The notes under the pieces are model-generated. The model was not told the origin of the DNA. It was given only the letters and a program-made list of their open reading frames with translations, and ran no database searches. A program made the position numbers and the translations under genes. 64,000 nt of DNA from contig LADO01000051.1 of the NCBI GenBank assembly GCA_000961595.1, positions 50,658-114,657 on the forward strand. The letters run 5' to 3'. This DNA comes from Peptococcaceae bacterium BRH_c4b. Lineage in GTDB: Bacteria > Bacillota > Desulfotomaculia > Desulfotomaculales > Desulfocucumaceae. The stretch's first letter is position 1; each line of letters begins with the position of its first letter. Below are positions 1 through 9,120 of this stretch, in pieces.

Positions 1-498
1 CCTGTGGAGGTAATTGAGCTGTCATACCCCCTGTTGGTCAATGGCTACGGTCTGCTGCCCGACACCGGCGGTCCGGGAAAATTCAGGGGTGGAGTTGGGC
101 TGTACCGTTCCATCACCGTGCTGCGAGGTAAGGCCACCGTTTCCGTCAGCACTGAGCGCTCCCGGCTGAAACCCTGGGGGCTCGCCGGGGGACATCCCGG
201 CGCTTCCTCGGTATTGAAGATAAAACACACCAACGGCGACACTGAAAAGCCTATGTACGGCAAATATACCGGTATTTTACAGGAAGGCGACACGGTCATA
301 CTGGAAACGGCCGGGGGAGGCGGCTTTGGGGATCCTTTGCAAAGGGAGCCTGAAGCGGTGCGTACGGACGTGCTGGAAGAACTGATATCCCGCCAACAGG
401 CGGAAGAGGTATACGGGGTGGTTTTAACCGGTGAGGAACTGGGGATTGATCACGAAGCCACAAAGAAAAAAAGGAACTCTGCTCAATCAGTACCGTAA
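1..498 (+). CDS. Hydantoinase B/oxoprolinase family protein, C-terminal end (partial)
   Basis: The reading frame is open from the left edge, so only the last ~165 residues are seen. They include a G-LLPDTGGPGKFRGGVG stretch and a glycine-rich GGGGFGDP motif near the end, which are hallmarks of the HyuB subunit of ATP-dependent hydantoinases and 5-oxoprolinases (also the related acetone carboxylase subunit). These enzymes open cyclic amides or carboxylate ketones together with a HyuA partner, which would lie off the left edge. The lysine-rich tail ends at TAA 496-498. The substrate cannot be told from this fragment. Confidence 0.85.
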   Translation, partial: PVEVIELSYPLLVNGYGLLPDTGGPGKFRGGVGLYRSITVLRGKATVSVSTERSRLKPWGLAGGHPGASSVLKIKHTNGDTEKPMYGKYTGILQEGDTVILETAGGGGFGDPLQREPEAVRTDVLEELISRQQAEEVYGVVLTGEELGIDHEATKKKRNSAQSVP

Positions 499-659
499 TT
501 TAAGATTATTGTTGAACGAAGACATTTTTCAAAAAATAAAACACATACCAACAAGGAAAATATCGCACCGGTTATAGAAAATCGCCTTTGAAAACCTACG
601 GCCTTGTGCCGGAGGATGAAAGAGGCATCGCCCGTAGGGCGATAAATACTCCACAAACA

Positions 660-952
660 TCTGTTCCTGTGGTATAATATTCCTGTGCTCTTTGACAATC
701 AGTATGGGGTTGCAGCGGGTCAATGGGCCGCTGCGTAAAACTGATTCCCGAAAGAGGTCGTTGCTTGAAAGTAAGCACGTATCTACCGTAGCCGTATGGC
801 GAAGTAGTAGATGCCTATGGACCAGGCCAAGGCTGTGGCAACACAGTGTTGTAGCTCACGAGAGAGCGTAAGATCTTGCTTTGACAGGGCAGCTCTCGTT
901 GAAATGAGAAACCTTCGTGGAGAAGCCTCTGGGCTTGTTCCGGAGGAGGTTC
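660..952 (+). mobile_element. Structured remnant resembling the right end / guide-RNA region of an IS605-type TnpB element
   Basis: No coding frame is kept, but the stretch is rich in stems: GCAGCGG/CCGCTGC near 713-735, GAGAGC/GCTCTC near 861-898, and a nested hairpin at about 909-957. In that hairpin an outer TTCGTG/CACGAA stem encloses CCTCTGG/CCGGAGG. The wording of this last hairpin (ending GGAGGTTCAC) resembles the 3' end of tnpB genes, where the omega-RNA scaffold and right end overlap (recalled similarity, not searched). No tnpB or tnpA reading frame remains, so this would be a solitary right end. It could instead be another structured RNA. Confidence 0.35.
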
Positions 953-1164
953 ACGAAAGGCACTCAAGGCCGTCCCCTCTGGTAATATACGGCTGGTTGC
1001 CTAAAAAGTCAAACTGCCGCCTGTGTGGTGAACATACTTGTCTTGCTTTTGCCGCCCAATTGATAACGGGAGGAAAACAGTTGCATGATTGTCCAGTAAT
1101 CTGGGAGCCCGGCAAAGAGGATGTGCTGGAATCTTTAAAGGAATTATTAGGCGTACTGGTTTAA
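811..1164 (+). CDS. Short ORF ending in an Fe-S cluster domain (CODH/ACS gamma-subunit type), probably a gene fragment
   Basis: The last ~60 residues carry LPKKSNCRLCGEHTCLAFA followed by a CP pair, the four-cysteine pattern of the small 4Fe-4S domain (PF04060 type) of corrinoid Fe-S proteins and related electron carriers. The first ~55 residues are a translation of the structured TnpB-end-like sequence. The ORF therefore looks like the tail of an Fe-S protein whose 5' part was replaced by an insertion. There is no clear ribosome binding site at the ATG (811). The domain itself is convincing. Whether anything is translated is doubtful. Confidence 0.45.
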   Translation: MPMDQAKAVATQCCSSRESVRSCFDRAALVEMRNLRGEASGLVPEEVHERHSRPSPLVIYGWLPKKSNCRLCGEHTCLAFAAQLITGGKQLHDCPVIWEPGKEDVLESLKELLGVLV

Positions 1165-1207
1165 GTAAACTCGAGATGCTATTGTTTTTGCTTATTCTGT
1201 TTACACA

Positions 1208-1258
1208 TCGACAGTTTTACCCTCCCATTCCCGGAAGCTGTTCTTATCGTAATAATTC
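1208..1258 (-). pseudogene. Relict 3' end of a paralogue of the gene at 9921-10541
   Basis: Read on the minus strand this gives NYYDKNSFREWEGKT, then a stop. It matches DYYDKNSFHEWEGKT at the C-terminus of the intact membrane-associated protein at 9921-10541. At DNA level about 38 bases align with three mismatches, in the same orientation. The rest of the gene is absent here. It is either a degenerate paralogue or the duplicated target of an insertion into the 3' end of that gene. Confidence 0.6.
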
Positions 1259-1367
1259 ATTAAATACATCAACGACGTTTAACCGTAATTTGCATTAATG
1301 AGATCTTGTACGTTTTATAAATAATCTGAAGTTTAAGTGAATTAACAATTCTTCGTGTTTTCTTGCA

Positions 1368-2171
1368 TTATTTAAGCACTAGCGTTGAACTCAAACATAT
1401 GGAACAAAAAGCTTTTCCATATGCTGATAGTTTATAATATCCTTTTTCAACATGTGTTTTATTATATCCAAGGTTGCTATAATTTTCAGGCACTTCCATT
1501 TTTGAAAGAATATAGGGATGATTTATTACCGTTTCATATAATTGATTATTTATAAGGGAAGCCAGAAATTTTGTATGTATAATCCCTAATCTTTTAAGAT
1601 TATCAAAATAATTTTTTATTTGCAAAGGCTGCTCACAATTAGCCTTTTCTCCAATATCTGAAAAATCCTCAATTATTGTTATGCCTTCTCCTTTATCATT
1701 TATGTACCTTAATGAAATTGTTGGAGCTATATCATTGTTTAAACTAATAGCTTGTAGTATTTTAGCTTCATCAGGGCAAAGTTGTTTTATGATCTCTACA
1801 AAGCCAGGATGTACACCGTTTTTGACAACTTTATTCATAGAATTAGCCAGCAGATTAGCATACATGTCTCTTAACTCCTCGTTATCCATGCAGTAACTAA
1901 TATATTGCAAGGCAGGTACAGCAACATGCGCCTCTGGGGGCTGAATAAAGTTAGGGTCTACTGTTTGAAGCTTGAGTTCAAGCAACTTCTGAGTTTCTTT
2001 TAAATTATATTCTTTTCCCATTATCCATTTTTCTAATGGTAAAAATGCTGCTTTAATTGCACGCGGAACTAAACCAATCAGTTCGCCAGTTGGTTTTACA
2101 ATAGGTTTTCCTCCATCAGCATATACATCTTTTGCAATTTCCTTGGCAATTTCTAGTTGCACTTCATCCAT
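1368..2171 (-). CDS. DUF4393 (Abi-alpha-like) protein
   Basis: A 267-residue soluble protein. The segment from KPTGELIGLVPRAIKAAFLP through the PEAHVAVPALQYISYCMDNEELRDMYANLLA region is typical of DUF4393/Abi-alpha proteins, which are linked to abortive infection against phage in family knowledge. Start choice: the ATG at 2171 has AAGGTG nine bases upstream, whereas in-frame ATGs at 2189 and 2252 have no Shine-Dalgarno sequence. The gene is AT-rich and stands alone, convergent with the plus-strand remnants to its left, and begins a run of minus-strand defence-type genes. Biochemical role unknown. Confidence 0.7.
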   Translation of the reverse strand: MDEVQLEIAKEIAKDVYADGGKPIVKPTGELIGLVPRAIKAAFLPLEKWIMGKEYNLKETQKLLELKLQTVDPNFIQPPEAHVAVPALQYISYCMDNEELRDMYANLLANSMNKVVKNGVHPGFVEIIKQLCPDEAKILQAISLNNDIAPTISLRYINDKGEGITIIEDFSDIGEKANCEQPLQIKNYFDNLKRLGIIHTKFLASLINNQLYETVINHPYILSKMEVPENYSNLGYNKTHVEKGYYKLSAYGKAFCSICLSSTLVLK

Positions 2172-2792
2172 TGTTTTCACCTTATTCATAAAATATTGAT
2201 TTTTTTGTGTACAGCCATATCTCATGCTTATACATTTTTCCAATGAACACAAATTAAAAATAATTACTCAAAATTTCAATTATTTAATAAATTCCCACTA
2301 TAGACTTGATCTGTATATGATGCTTTATCTACTCCTCACCCCAGCGGTATTTTTTATTTTGGGTAGCCTATCAATTTTACATTTAGACAAAGGCCAGCTC
2401 CTCTTTTCCCCTTCTTTTCTGAGAAAGTTTTCGATACCAGGCTTTGAGTCGTTTACAGGGAAAGTCCTTGCACTCATAACAGAATCGAAAGGCCCAAGAA
2501 CTAAATCTATGGCTCCTAATACAGTTGATTTTCTTGTGTTATTATCCCTAACGAGTACAGTATGTTCTGGTAAAAACAGGTGGCTCTTTTATTGTCTAAA
2601 ATTATTAATCTGAATCTTAACAATCTTCATTGATCTTACTCCTGAAAATCAACTTACCTGGAAACGTGGAAAGTCTAATTAGGTTGCAAGCACACTTTGT
2701 TTGTATATACTCGAATTAAGATTAGTAGCTTGCCAAATTTAAAGGTCTATAGTATATTTTTCAACTACCTCTGGACACCACTTTAAAAAAAA
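2172..2792. other. Gap of ~620 bases without an intact gene
   Basis: No intact coding frame with a start is supported. A plus-strand frame over 2224-2613 has no recognisable protein pattern and is AT-rich by chance. The only meaningful content is a possible zinc-protein relict at 2383-2535, listed separately. Confidence 0.5.
2383..2535 (-). pseudogene. Relict of a DUF3795-type zinc-binding protein, C-terminal part
   Basis: A minus-strand frame reads INCIRSHRF then FCYECKDFPCKRLKAWYRKL before a stop. The C-x2-C-x3-FPC-x-RLK pattern is the signature I associate with DUF3795 cysteine-rich proteins of anaerobes. No start codon or N-terminal half remains. Read from sequence by eye; a profile search of the ~50 residues against PF12675 would decide. 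Confidence 0.35.
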
Positions 2793-3967
2793 TTAAAGGC
2801 CATAATCTACAAATAACGTTTTATTATTATACTTGAATACCTGTTCGCATTGTTTACTCAGTTTTGGTAATCTTGGTACACAAGCGTAAACCGATCCCCC
2901 GGGAATTTGGTTATTGCCGAGATTTTGTATTCCGTGTAAAATTTGGTTAAGAGTAATCCCCATTTTGCCAACCCTATTTTTAGACAAAATTTTGAGTATC
3001 CAGAGATATGCTTTATAAGTACTATTTCCATGACTCTGACTACCAATGGTATCTACGATTTCATCATAGAGAGGTTTGTTTTTTAAAGCAACTAACCTAC
3101 ATGCCAACATAACGTTTTCCATTTTATTAATTTTATATTTGATTGTACATTTTTCCGTAATGTTCTCCACAACGCATAAATGTCTACAAATATTTTGTGT
3201 CATGTAAGCCTTGTTGTCCGATTCAGAAATGATTAAACTTGTAATGGAGTCGTTGGATATTGCAAAGTGTAATTCTTTTGCTCCCATCTTAATTATTTCT
3301 TGAAGACATGTTTCATCAAAATGTCCTACTTCGATACTTAAAATTCGCTCTTTTAGATCTGGTCTTGCGGTTAACATTATTGGAACTTTATTTTCAACAC
3401 CTACAATTACGAATTGGATTCTTTCATCTGAAAGTGCTTTTAAGTCGTCAGAAAAATTACTAATAAATTCGTCAGAAGCAAAATGAAAATCCTCCAATAT
3501 TATTCTTTGGGTTGTTCCTCTGATAAAATCAATTAACGTGTTAATGTTATAATCAATTTGACCTACACGTTGTTGGACACTACCGATCGAACTGATTTTT
3601 TTAAGTTCATTCGATATGTCAATACCTGGTATTTTTTTAATATTAATACCTTTTTTATTATCATTTGTTACAGTTGAATTGCGTTGAACCTCATAAAAGA
3701 CCTTAACCTTTTAAAAATATCGTTATATAAATTCTCAATGGTAGTTTGACGGGTGATTATTATAGGTTCTAACCGTTCTTCTAAAGATAGATATTTTGCC
3801 CACAAACTAGATTTTCCGCTTTTTGATTCTCCTATAAGATAAATATGTGTTCCTTTGTCACGTAGCGCTGTTTGCATTGTAATATCAATTTCCTCACGTT
3901 CGACATAAGTATACTCAGGGTAACCGGTCATTACAAATACCTTTTCGGCAAGACTCGCTTCAAGCAT
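2793..3967 (-). pseudogene. P-loop NTPase (AAA-like), frameshifted
   Basis: Two frames together make one protein of about 390 residues. The N-terminal part (from ATG 3967, with a GGGAGGAG site four bases upstream) carries Walker A GESKSGKSS at about residues 46-54. The second frame has a Walker B-like IILEDFHF and continues to the stop at 2793. The break is at an A-run at 3695-3698 (four bases). One more base would restore RSF-YEVQRNS and a continuous protein. It may be a real inactivating deletion or a homopolymer sequencing error. A lone NTPase between abortive-infection genes suggests a defence role (inference); no effector domain is recognised. Confidence 0.65.
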
Positions 3968-4303
3968 ATTTCTCCTCCCTTTAGGTCCCTACAATTACTA
4001 CTTAGATTTTTCCATTAGAGTCTAGTTTATACTTCTATTCTACATTGTGTAGGGTATAAAGAAGCCGCTGAAATCATAGAATTTCTACTCCTTCTAAATA
4101 AGGAGAACAACTTACCCTAATAGACATAAACAACTGTGCCGAGTGTGGTTAGCATCATATGGATAACTGGAAGCTCATGCATGGGGCGAATTGGCCGCTG
4201 ATTGGTTAGGTCATGCAATGTGGCGTGCCAGCCCCGCGCCCTTGCGACAATGTGTATTATTCATATAAAGTATGGGCTATCATTGGAATACTGTAAACTA
4301 TAC
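3968..4303. other. Gap of ~335 bases
   Basis: No coding frame, tRNA or terminator is convincing. A slightly more GC-rich patch at about 4140-4250 differs from the surrounding AT-rich DNA and may be foreign debris, but I recognise nothing in it. Confidence 0.5.
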
Positions 4304-4876
4304 CTATTCTTTAATAAATCCATGCTGACAGTTCTCACAAATAATGAGTAAATCTTCTGTTTCATCATTCTCTGCAACAATTAATCTTCTACTTCCACAT
4401 TCCTTACACTTCAATCCGGCTATAGGATCAAAGTATTTATTAAGCAAATTTTCAAATGAAGAAACCAATGCAACGGTAATAGTAAGACAGATTGAAGCTT
4501 CATGTTTTGTCTTTGACGATGAGTGAGTAATAATATTTGAGTAGTCCCACACACCATTTAATAAATTTTTCATATTTTTCCTTAACTCAGCGTTTTCCGA
4601 ACCAGTAATGTACTTATTTATCACTAGTTCTCCCCGGTTCTTAACATCTGATTTCTTGAACTTCTCTTCCCCATCAAAAGAATCTGAATCGTAAACATAG
4701 TCAATTAGTTCAATTAATGTTTCTCTACACATAACCCCTATTGATTGGATCTCTTCTATTTCAACTGCTTCATTCAACCTCTCAGAAGCTAAAGATAACT
4801 TCCTTCTTAAGCCCATGGACAATTCAGCGCCGTGCGAAATTTGTTCAATACAACTATCATGTTTGTTGGCCTTCAT
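4304..4876 (-). CDS. Unknown 190-residue protein with C-terminal zinc ribbon
   Basis: Residues 1-150 are predicted mostly helical. They contain RGELVINKYI and a VWDYSNIITHSS segment that recalls the HEPN/abortive-infection C-terminal style (weak). The last ~35 residues hold two CxxC pairs (CKEC and CENC), a zinc ribbon. The start overlaps the upstream gene's end by 20 bases, so the two are likely co-translated. I do not recognise the family. Position inside a defence-type cluster suggests, but does not show, a role in phage or plasmid response. Confidence 0.6.
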   Translation of the reverse strand: MKANKHDSCIEQISHGAELSMGLRRKLSLASERLNEAVEIEEIQSIGVMCRETLIELIDYVYDSDSFDGEEKFKKSDVKNRGELVINKYITGSENAELRKNMKNLLNGVWDYSNIITHSSSKTKHEASICLTITVALVSSFENLLNKYFDPIAGLKCKECGSRRLIVAENDETEDLLIICENCQHGFIKE

Positions 4877-5150
4877 CGTTCATAAGTCGTAACATAATAC
4901 CCAAATGAAAAGAGAAAACTTCATCAGTTGAAAAGTAATATGCCTGGTCTTGAGGATATAAATTCATTGGCAGATCCCCTTGGGCTACCCACCACGACCC
5001 ATCATTGTCAGTCTTAACATTCCATATTGTGACGTTAAAACCAAGTTCGTTGTATGTTTGCTCGGGTTTTGAGTGTATAACTTTTGCTTTACCCCTGCAT
5101 TCCCATTCCACATATTCTTCCACCTGTTTCTTGACTTCAGGTGACGACAT
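4857..5150 (-). CDS. Unknown 97-residue protein, partner of the zinc-ribbon gene
   Basis: A small acidic protein beginning MSSPEVKKQVEEYVEWE, with a tryptophan-rich middle (TIWNVKTDNDGSWWVAQGDL). The ATG at 5150 lies eight bases after GGAGG. The in-frame TTG at 5165 lies inside that site and is rejected. It overlaps the following gene by 20 bases, an arrangement common in toxin-antitoxin and other two-component modules. No family recognised and no membrane segment. Confidence 0.6.
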   Translation of the reverse strand: MSSPEVKKQVEEYVEWECRGKAKVIHSKPEQTYNELGFNVTIWNVKTDNDGSWWVAQGDLPMNLYPQDQAYYFSTDEVFSFHLGIMLRLMNDEGQQT

Positions 5151-5528
5151 ATCAAAAACCTCCAAAATTCTTCTGTTCGCCTATATTTCGTTTAAATAGT
5201 CCTGCATTTCCTATATCTCCCGGTTTTAAGGCGATAGACAGACTTTAGCTTTGCTTTCCAAATCTTAGGTCCGGTTGCTGTATTCGGCAATTTTTATCTG
5301 CTAATATTGGCAGCCTTTTTTTGAACTATTTATTCTGCCCTATACAGGCGCACTGGCTTCATGCCAAACTTAGGCCGGGATGTGGCACAGCCAGCCCCGA
5401 ACATGTTCTACTCTTTGGCAGCTTCCCGCGCTAATCCGCGACCGAAGCGGGAATGTGATGTTCGTGAAGATGATCGCCCTTTTATTCAGAAGTCGTCATG
5501 GACGGTGGCCTCCCAAATCCGAACCTTC
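5151..5528. other. Gap of ~380 bases
   Basis: The left part is AT-rich spacer. The right part (about 5340-5528) is GC-richer and can be read as an open plus-strand frame, but without Shine-Dalgarno, family pattern or sensible start. I treat it as non-coding debris. Confidence 0.45.
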
Positions 5529-7304
5529 CTATTTATACCATTCAGATTTGATCTCAACTAAATTAATATTTTTCCACTCTTCATTCCACAAATCCCAATA
5601 TGGAATATCATTTGATGATGGTGGCAATTTACATTTGTCAATGTGAACAATTGAGGGTAAAATTATCGATTCTCCTATCAACAGTGCCTCACCTGCAGAA
5701 AGCGATGGCATCTTATCAATAAGATTTCCTAATGTATCCGGCAATAGTTTCTTAACATATCCTTGATCATTAGGATTTGTTAATCTCATGGCAATAAAAT
5801 TATTACATTGCGAAAATATTGTTTCTGATATTTCTGATGGTCTTTGACTAGCTAGCAGTAAAGTAACACCATATTTCCTTCCTTCTTTTGCAATTCTTTC
5901 TATTGCTTTTTGAGATGATCTATATTTAGAAAGCTCGCTTCTTGGCACGTATTTATGAGCTTCTTCGTAGACCATAAGAATTGGAACATCATTATTAATT
6001 TTTTCATCTGGATTTCTTCTACATCTTAATCGTTTATAGTAGTAACCATATTCAAATAACATTCTTGATATTAAAGACACTGTAATACTTAAAACCTCAA
6101 ATGGAATACCACTTAAATCTATTACAGTGACATTACTTAATAGTTCTTCACAATAACCCATTAATTTTTTCAATATCTCTTCAAATTTTATTGATTTGGA
6201 TTTATCTCCAAATAGAAAATCTAATCTTTTATCAGATACTTTAGATTGAAGTCTAATTGAGAACTTGTCCAAAGTTCCATCAGCATAATCACCTCTAGTT
6301 ATACTTTGTGCTTTAGTAGGGAAAAAAGTTAGTTCTTTTTCAAAATATTTTTTTATTCGTTCTTCGTTAGTTAATTTTATTCCAGACTCATCATTGGTCT
6401 TTCCATCTGCTAATAAGCTGTAAGTCCTGTCATTTATCATATATCGTCCTGAGCACTTCGCATTTTCTGTCTCGTTTTTGAAATTAATAATTGCATTTAC
6501 AATTTCATTGATATCAAAAAAGACCGGTGTATCATAAAAAATTTTTTCATGGGAGGGATTATATTTTTTCTTATTCTCAGTCACCAGAGTACGAAATATA
6601 GATGATTGATTATAATTATCACGTTCACCTGTATCTAGCAAAATTTCTTCAAGTTCTTCGCTATTAAGTAACCAATACGGCAGAATTAAATTATCAATAT
6701 TAATAATATTAGCATTCGGAAAAGCTGATTTATATTCAGAATGAATATCAAATATGATTATATGTGAATTATTTAAAGAAAACTCTCCTAATTTTGCTTC
6801 AACAGCTTTTTGAATAATCGTTGCAACAGTATGTGATTTTCCAGACCCTGTCGAACCAATTATTGAAATATGTTTATTGAAAAATTTATTTCCATCAACT
6901 GGTATTTTTATTTCTTTATTTGAGGATAGCCTGGAAAAAATAAATTGTCTTGATAATTCTATTGATTCGTTGTAAATTTTTTCTATATCTGATCTAGTTG
7001 CAGGTTCAACCTTTTTGGGAGGTATTGCAATTGTATCTCCCCCTCTAATGAATTCCCCATCCTTTATCAATCCGAGGGGAGTTGCTTCTATGATATAATC
7101 ACGTATACCTTCATCATTAACTTCTATAGAAAAGTTCTCTATGATGGCAATAAGTATAGAGTTTTCGTTATCTGCAACCCTTAAATAAGAGCCCACTTTT
7201 AAAGACTCGTCTTTTAGTTTAAATTCTTCTAAATTATCCACAACTATTCTGATCTTATTTGGAAAAACCGAGATTACTTCCGCATTCATCTTTAAATCTT
7301 TCAT
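5529..7304 (-). CDS. HerA-type DNA translocase ATPase (DUF87)
   Basis: A 591-residue protein. Residues 1-95 form a beta-rich N-terminal HAS-barrel-like region. Walker A GSTGSGKSHT is at 150-159, the Walker B region VPILMVYEEAHKYVP at about 440-454, and LLLASQRPSEI (sensor-like) near 483. This is the HerA/FtsK-like order. Family members form hexamers that move along DNA, in archaea with NurA nuclease and in bacterial defence systems with SIR2 or DUF4297 nucleases. The ATG at 7304 follows the upstream gene's stop by one base, with AGGGG inside that gene's end, so translation is coupled. The neighbour is a nuclease candidate, supporting a two-protein complex. No frame damage. Confidence 0.85.
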   Translation of the reverse strand: MKDLKMNAEVISVFPNKIRIVVDNLEEFKLKDESLKVGSYLRVADNENSILIAIIENFSIEVNDEGIRDYIIEATPLGLIKDGEFIRGGDTIAIPPKKVEPATRSDIEKIYNESIELSRQFIFSRLSSNKEIKIPVDGNKFFNKHISIIGSTGSGKSHTVATIIQKAVEAKLGEFSLNNSHIIIFDIHSEYKSAFPNANIINIDNLILPYWLLNSEELEEILLDTGERDNYNQSSIFRTLVTENKKKYNPSHEKIFYDTPVFFDINEIVNAIINFKNETENAKCSGRYMINDRTYSLLADGKTNDESGIKLTNEERIKKYFEKELTFFPTKAQSITRGDYADGTLDKFSIRLQSKVSDKRLDFLFGDKSKSIKFEEILKKLMGYCEELLSNVTVIDLSGIPFEVLSITVSLISRMLFEYGYYYKRLRCRRNPDEKINNDVPILMVYEEAHKYVPRSELSKYRSSQKAIERIAKEGRKYGVTLLLASQRPSEISETIFSQCNNFIAMRLTNPNDQGYVKKLLPDTLGNLIDKMPSLSAGEALLIGESIILPSIVHIDKCKLPPSSNDIPYWDLWNEEWKNINLVEIKSEWYK

Positions 7305-7305
7305 T

Positions 7306-8517
7306 TCAAATTATCCCCTTTACATTTTTTAATTGTAAATTTTGTATCTTTATATGTTTAATATTTGGGTTATTTAATTCAAAAAACGGGGTCTCTCTAA
7401 AAAATTGGTAAATTTCTATGGTTTTATTCATTTCGTGAATAATCAAATTAATATAATCCAAATGATCAATAAATTTGAGCATAATTTGGTTGTAGTAATT
7501 AGCACACTCCACAATAGCTTTCGGGTTAAATTTAGCTTCGTTATATGCTACCCCGTCAATGAACCTGATTCCTTCTCGGTAAAAATCATTTTTTAACTCT
7601 ATCAATTCATTACTATCTAAATTATGTATATAAACATACGGACAAAATGGATGTGGTGTACGTTTAGATAATTTTGACCACTTATTTGATATACAAAGAA
7701 GTATCTCTTTTAATTCAAATCTTGAATAACTGTTTTTATCAACTTCAATTAAAAAGAATCTCTCAAAAGGTAAAACATTTAAATAAGTAAAATGCTCTTT
7801 TCTTAGTATTTTGTATACTTCTTTTTCTCCTTTAAAGAAATAAAACCATTGATTAAACAGTATTTCTTTTTTATTAATTAACTTGATAAAGTCCTTTTTA
7901 CATACTTTTCTCTTTTCAATATTTTTACATATAGCCAATTCCTTAATCACTTTTAATGCATTATTGTAGTAGTAATGATCCGCCTCAAATGGGGAACAGT
8001 TAAATTGTTCCTGAAGTTTTTTTAGAATATCATTAAGCTGCTGTGAAAACTCTTTAGCATTGATCTGTATTTGTAAATGTGACAAAAAATCGTGTAGGAC
8101 AGCATCTGATATATTTAAATCTTGATAAAACAATGTTTTAATCTTTTTATGTGTATAAGTCAAATAATGCTTCTTAAAAAACTCTATAGTTATGATGTCA
8201 GGTAGTTTTTCTTGTCCTTTTTGGTAATAGCCGTACAATTTATATTTTATGGTTTCTTTGCTATATTTTCTTCTTTCAACAAAGTCTTTTAACATATATC
8301 GTATTGCGGGTGCAATTTCTGAATGATTAAATTCTGTATTAGCATAATACTTACACTGAATTGCTGTATTACTCTCTAATTCTGATACATCCACATCTTC
8401 AATGCCTTCAATAATAATTGCATCTGTACCTTTTCTCAACTCAAGTATTGTCAAAATAGAATAATCAAATTGATAAAAATAACCCTTGATCGTATCAATT
8501 GCCGTTCTATCTCTCAT
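7306..8517 (-). CDS. DUF4297-like nuclease candidate, partner of HerA
   Basis: A 403-residue protein. The N-terminus reads AIDTIKGYFYQFDYSILTILEL, then IEGIEDVDV and AIQCKYY. This E...ED.D...Q-x-K spacing fits the restriction-endonuclease-like core of DUF4297/Cap4 nucleases (residues ~10-60). The remaining ~330 residues are helical, lysine- and tyrosine-rich, with no recognised domain. They could be the sensor or HerA-docking part. It is encoded immediately before HerA with coupled translation. The motif assignment is by eye. Alternatives are another PD-(D/E)xK nuclease family or a non-catalytic homologue. Confidence 0.6.
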   Translation of the reverse strand: MRDRTAIDTIKGYFYQFDYSILTILELRKGTDAIIIEGIEDVDVSELESNTAIQCKYYANTEFNHSEIAPAIRYMLKDFVERRKYSKETIKYKLYGYYQKGQEKLPDIITIEFFKKHYLTYTHKKIKTLFYQDLNISDAVLHDFLSHLQIQINAKEFSQQLNDILKKLQEQFNCSPFEADHYYYNNALKVIKELAICKNIEKRKVCKKDFIKLINKKEILFNQWFYFFKGEKEVYKILRKEHFTYLNVLPFERFFLIEVDKNSYSRFELKEILLCISNKWSKLSKRTPHPFCPYVYIHNLDSNELIELKNDFYREGIRFIDGVAYNEAKFNPKAIVECANYYNQIMLKFIDHLDYINLIIHEMNKTIEIYQFFRETPFFELNNPNIKHIKIQNLQLKNVKGII

Positions 8518-9120
8518 GCTTTTGCCTCAACTCCAATTTAAGAGATGTTGTAACCAAGCAAATGAATTTAAGAATTATGTGACTAACCTGACTAATCCGC
8601 ACCAGGACGGCGCGCGCGGTCAATGCGACCAATTTCATTTTTAGTACTAAATAAACAAATTTGTTTCGTGTATCTGCACAACAAACCAACTTCCGCTAAT
8701 AGACACAACATTCAATAAGAAGGTATCCGATTTATGGTGATATTTCAATGAAAATCCTTAGAAACAGAATCAAAGTGCCTATAATTTTTCTAATGCTTTA
8801 TCCTTTTCCCTCTGAAAATATTTTGGTTCTACTAAAATCAAGCAGTGTCTGGAAATGCCTGCCCTCTTGCGGGACAATGGGACCAACAAGCTGGCATGGG
8901 GATATTTCCCCATGATGTCTTATACTTCGCTATTTTATTAATCTCCTGCAAATTTTATCTAGTTCGACATTATCTTACATTTATCGCAACCCATAGTGTT
9001 TGTTTGAGGGTAGCAATCCCAGCAAGAAGTACACCCAGCATCTGCTGGGCAATGCTGCGGACATAGTGATAATGGAGATGGACTGTTGAGGTTGCCTATC
9101 TCCCGTTAATATTCCAACCC
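8518..9120. other. Gap of ~600 bases right of the defence genes
   Basis: No supported gene. Short open frames on both strands lack starts with ribosome binding sites and family features. It ends at the tRNA-Pro 3' fragment (9121-9165). Confidence 0.5.

Noticed and set aside
1..498. Acetone carboxylase subunit
   Set aside because: Only the generic HyuB-family end is visible; nothing in the fragment separates acetone carboxylase from hydantoinase or oxoprolinase.
2224..2613. Plus-strand 129-codon frame
   Set aside because: AT-rich, no ribosome site, overlaps the DUF4393 start region and a minus-strand zinc-protein relict.
1368..8517. Complete prophage
   Set aside because: No capsid, terminase, portal, tail or integrase genes are present.
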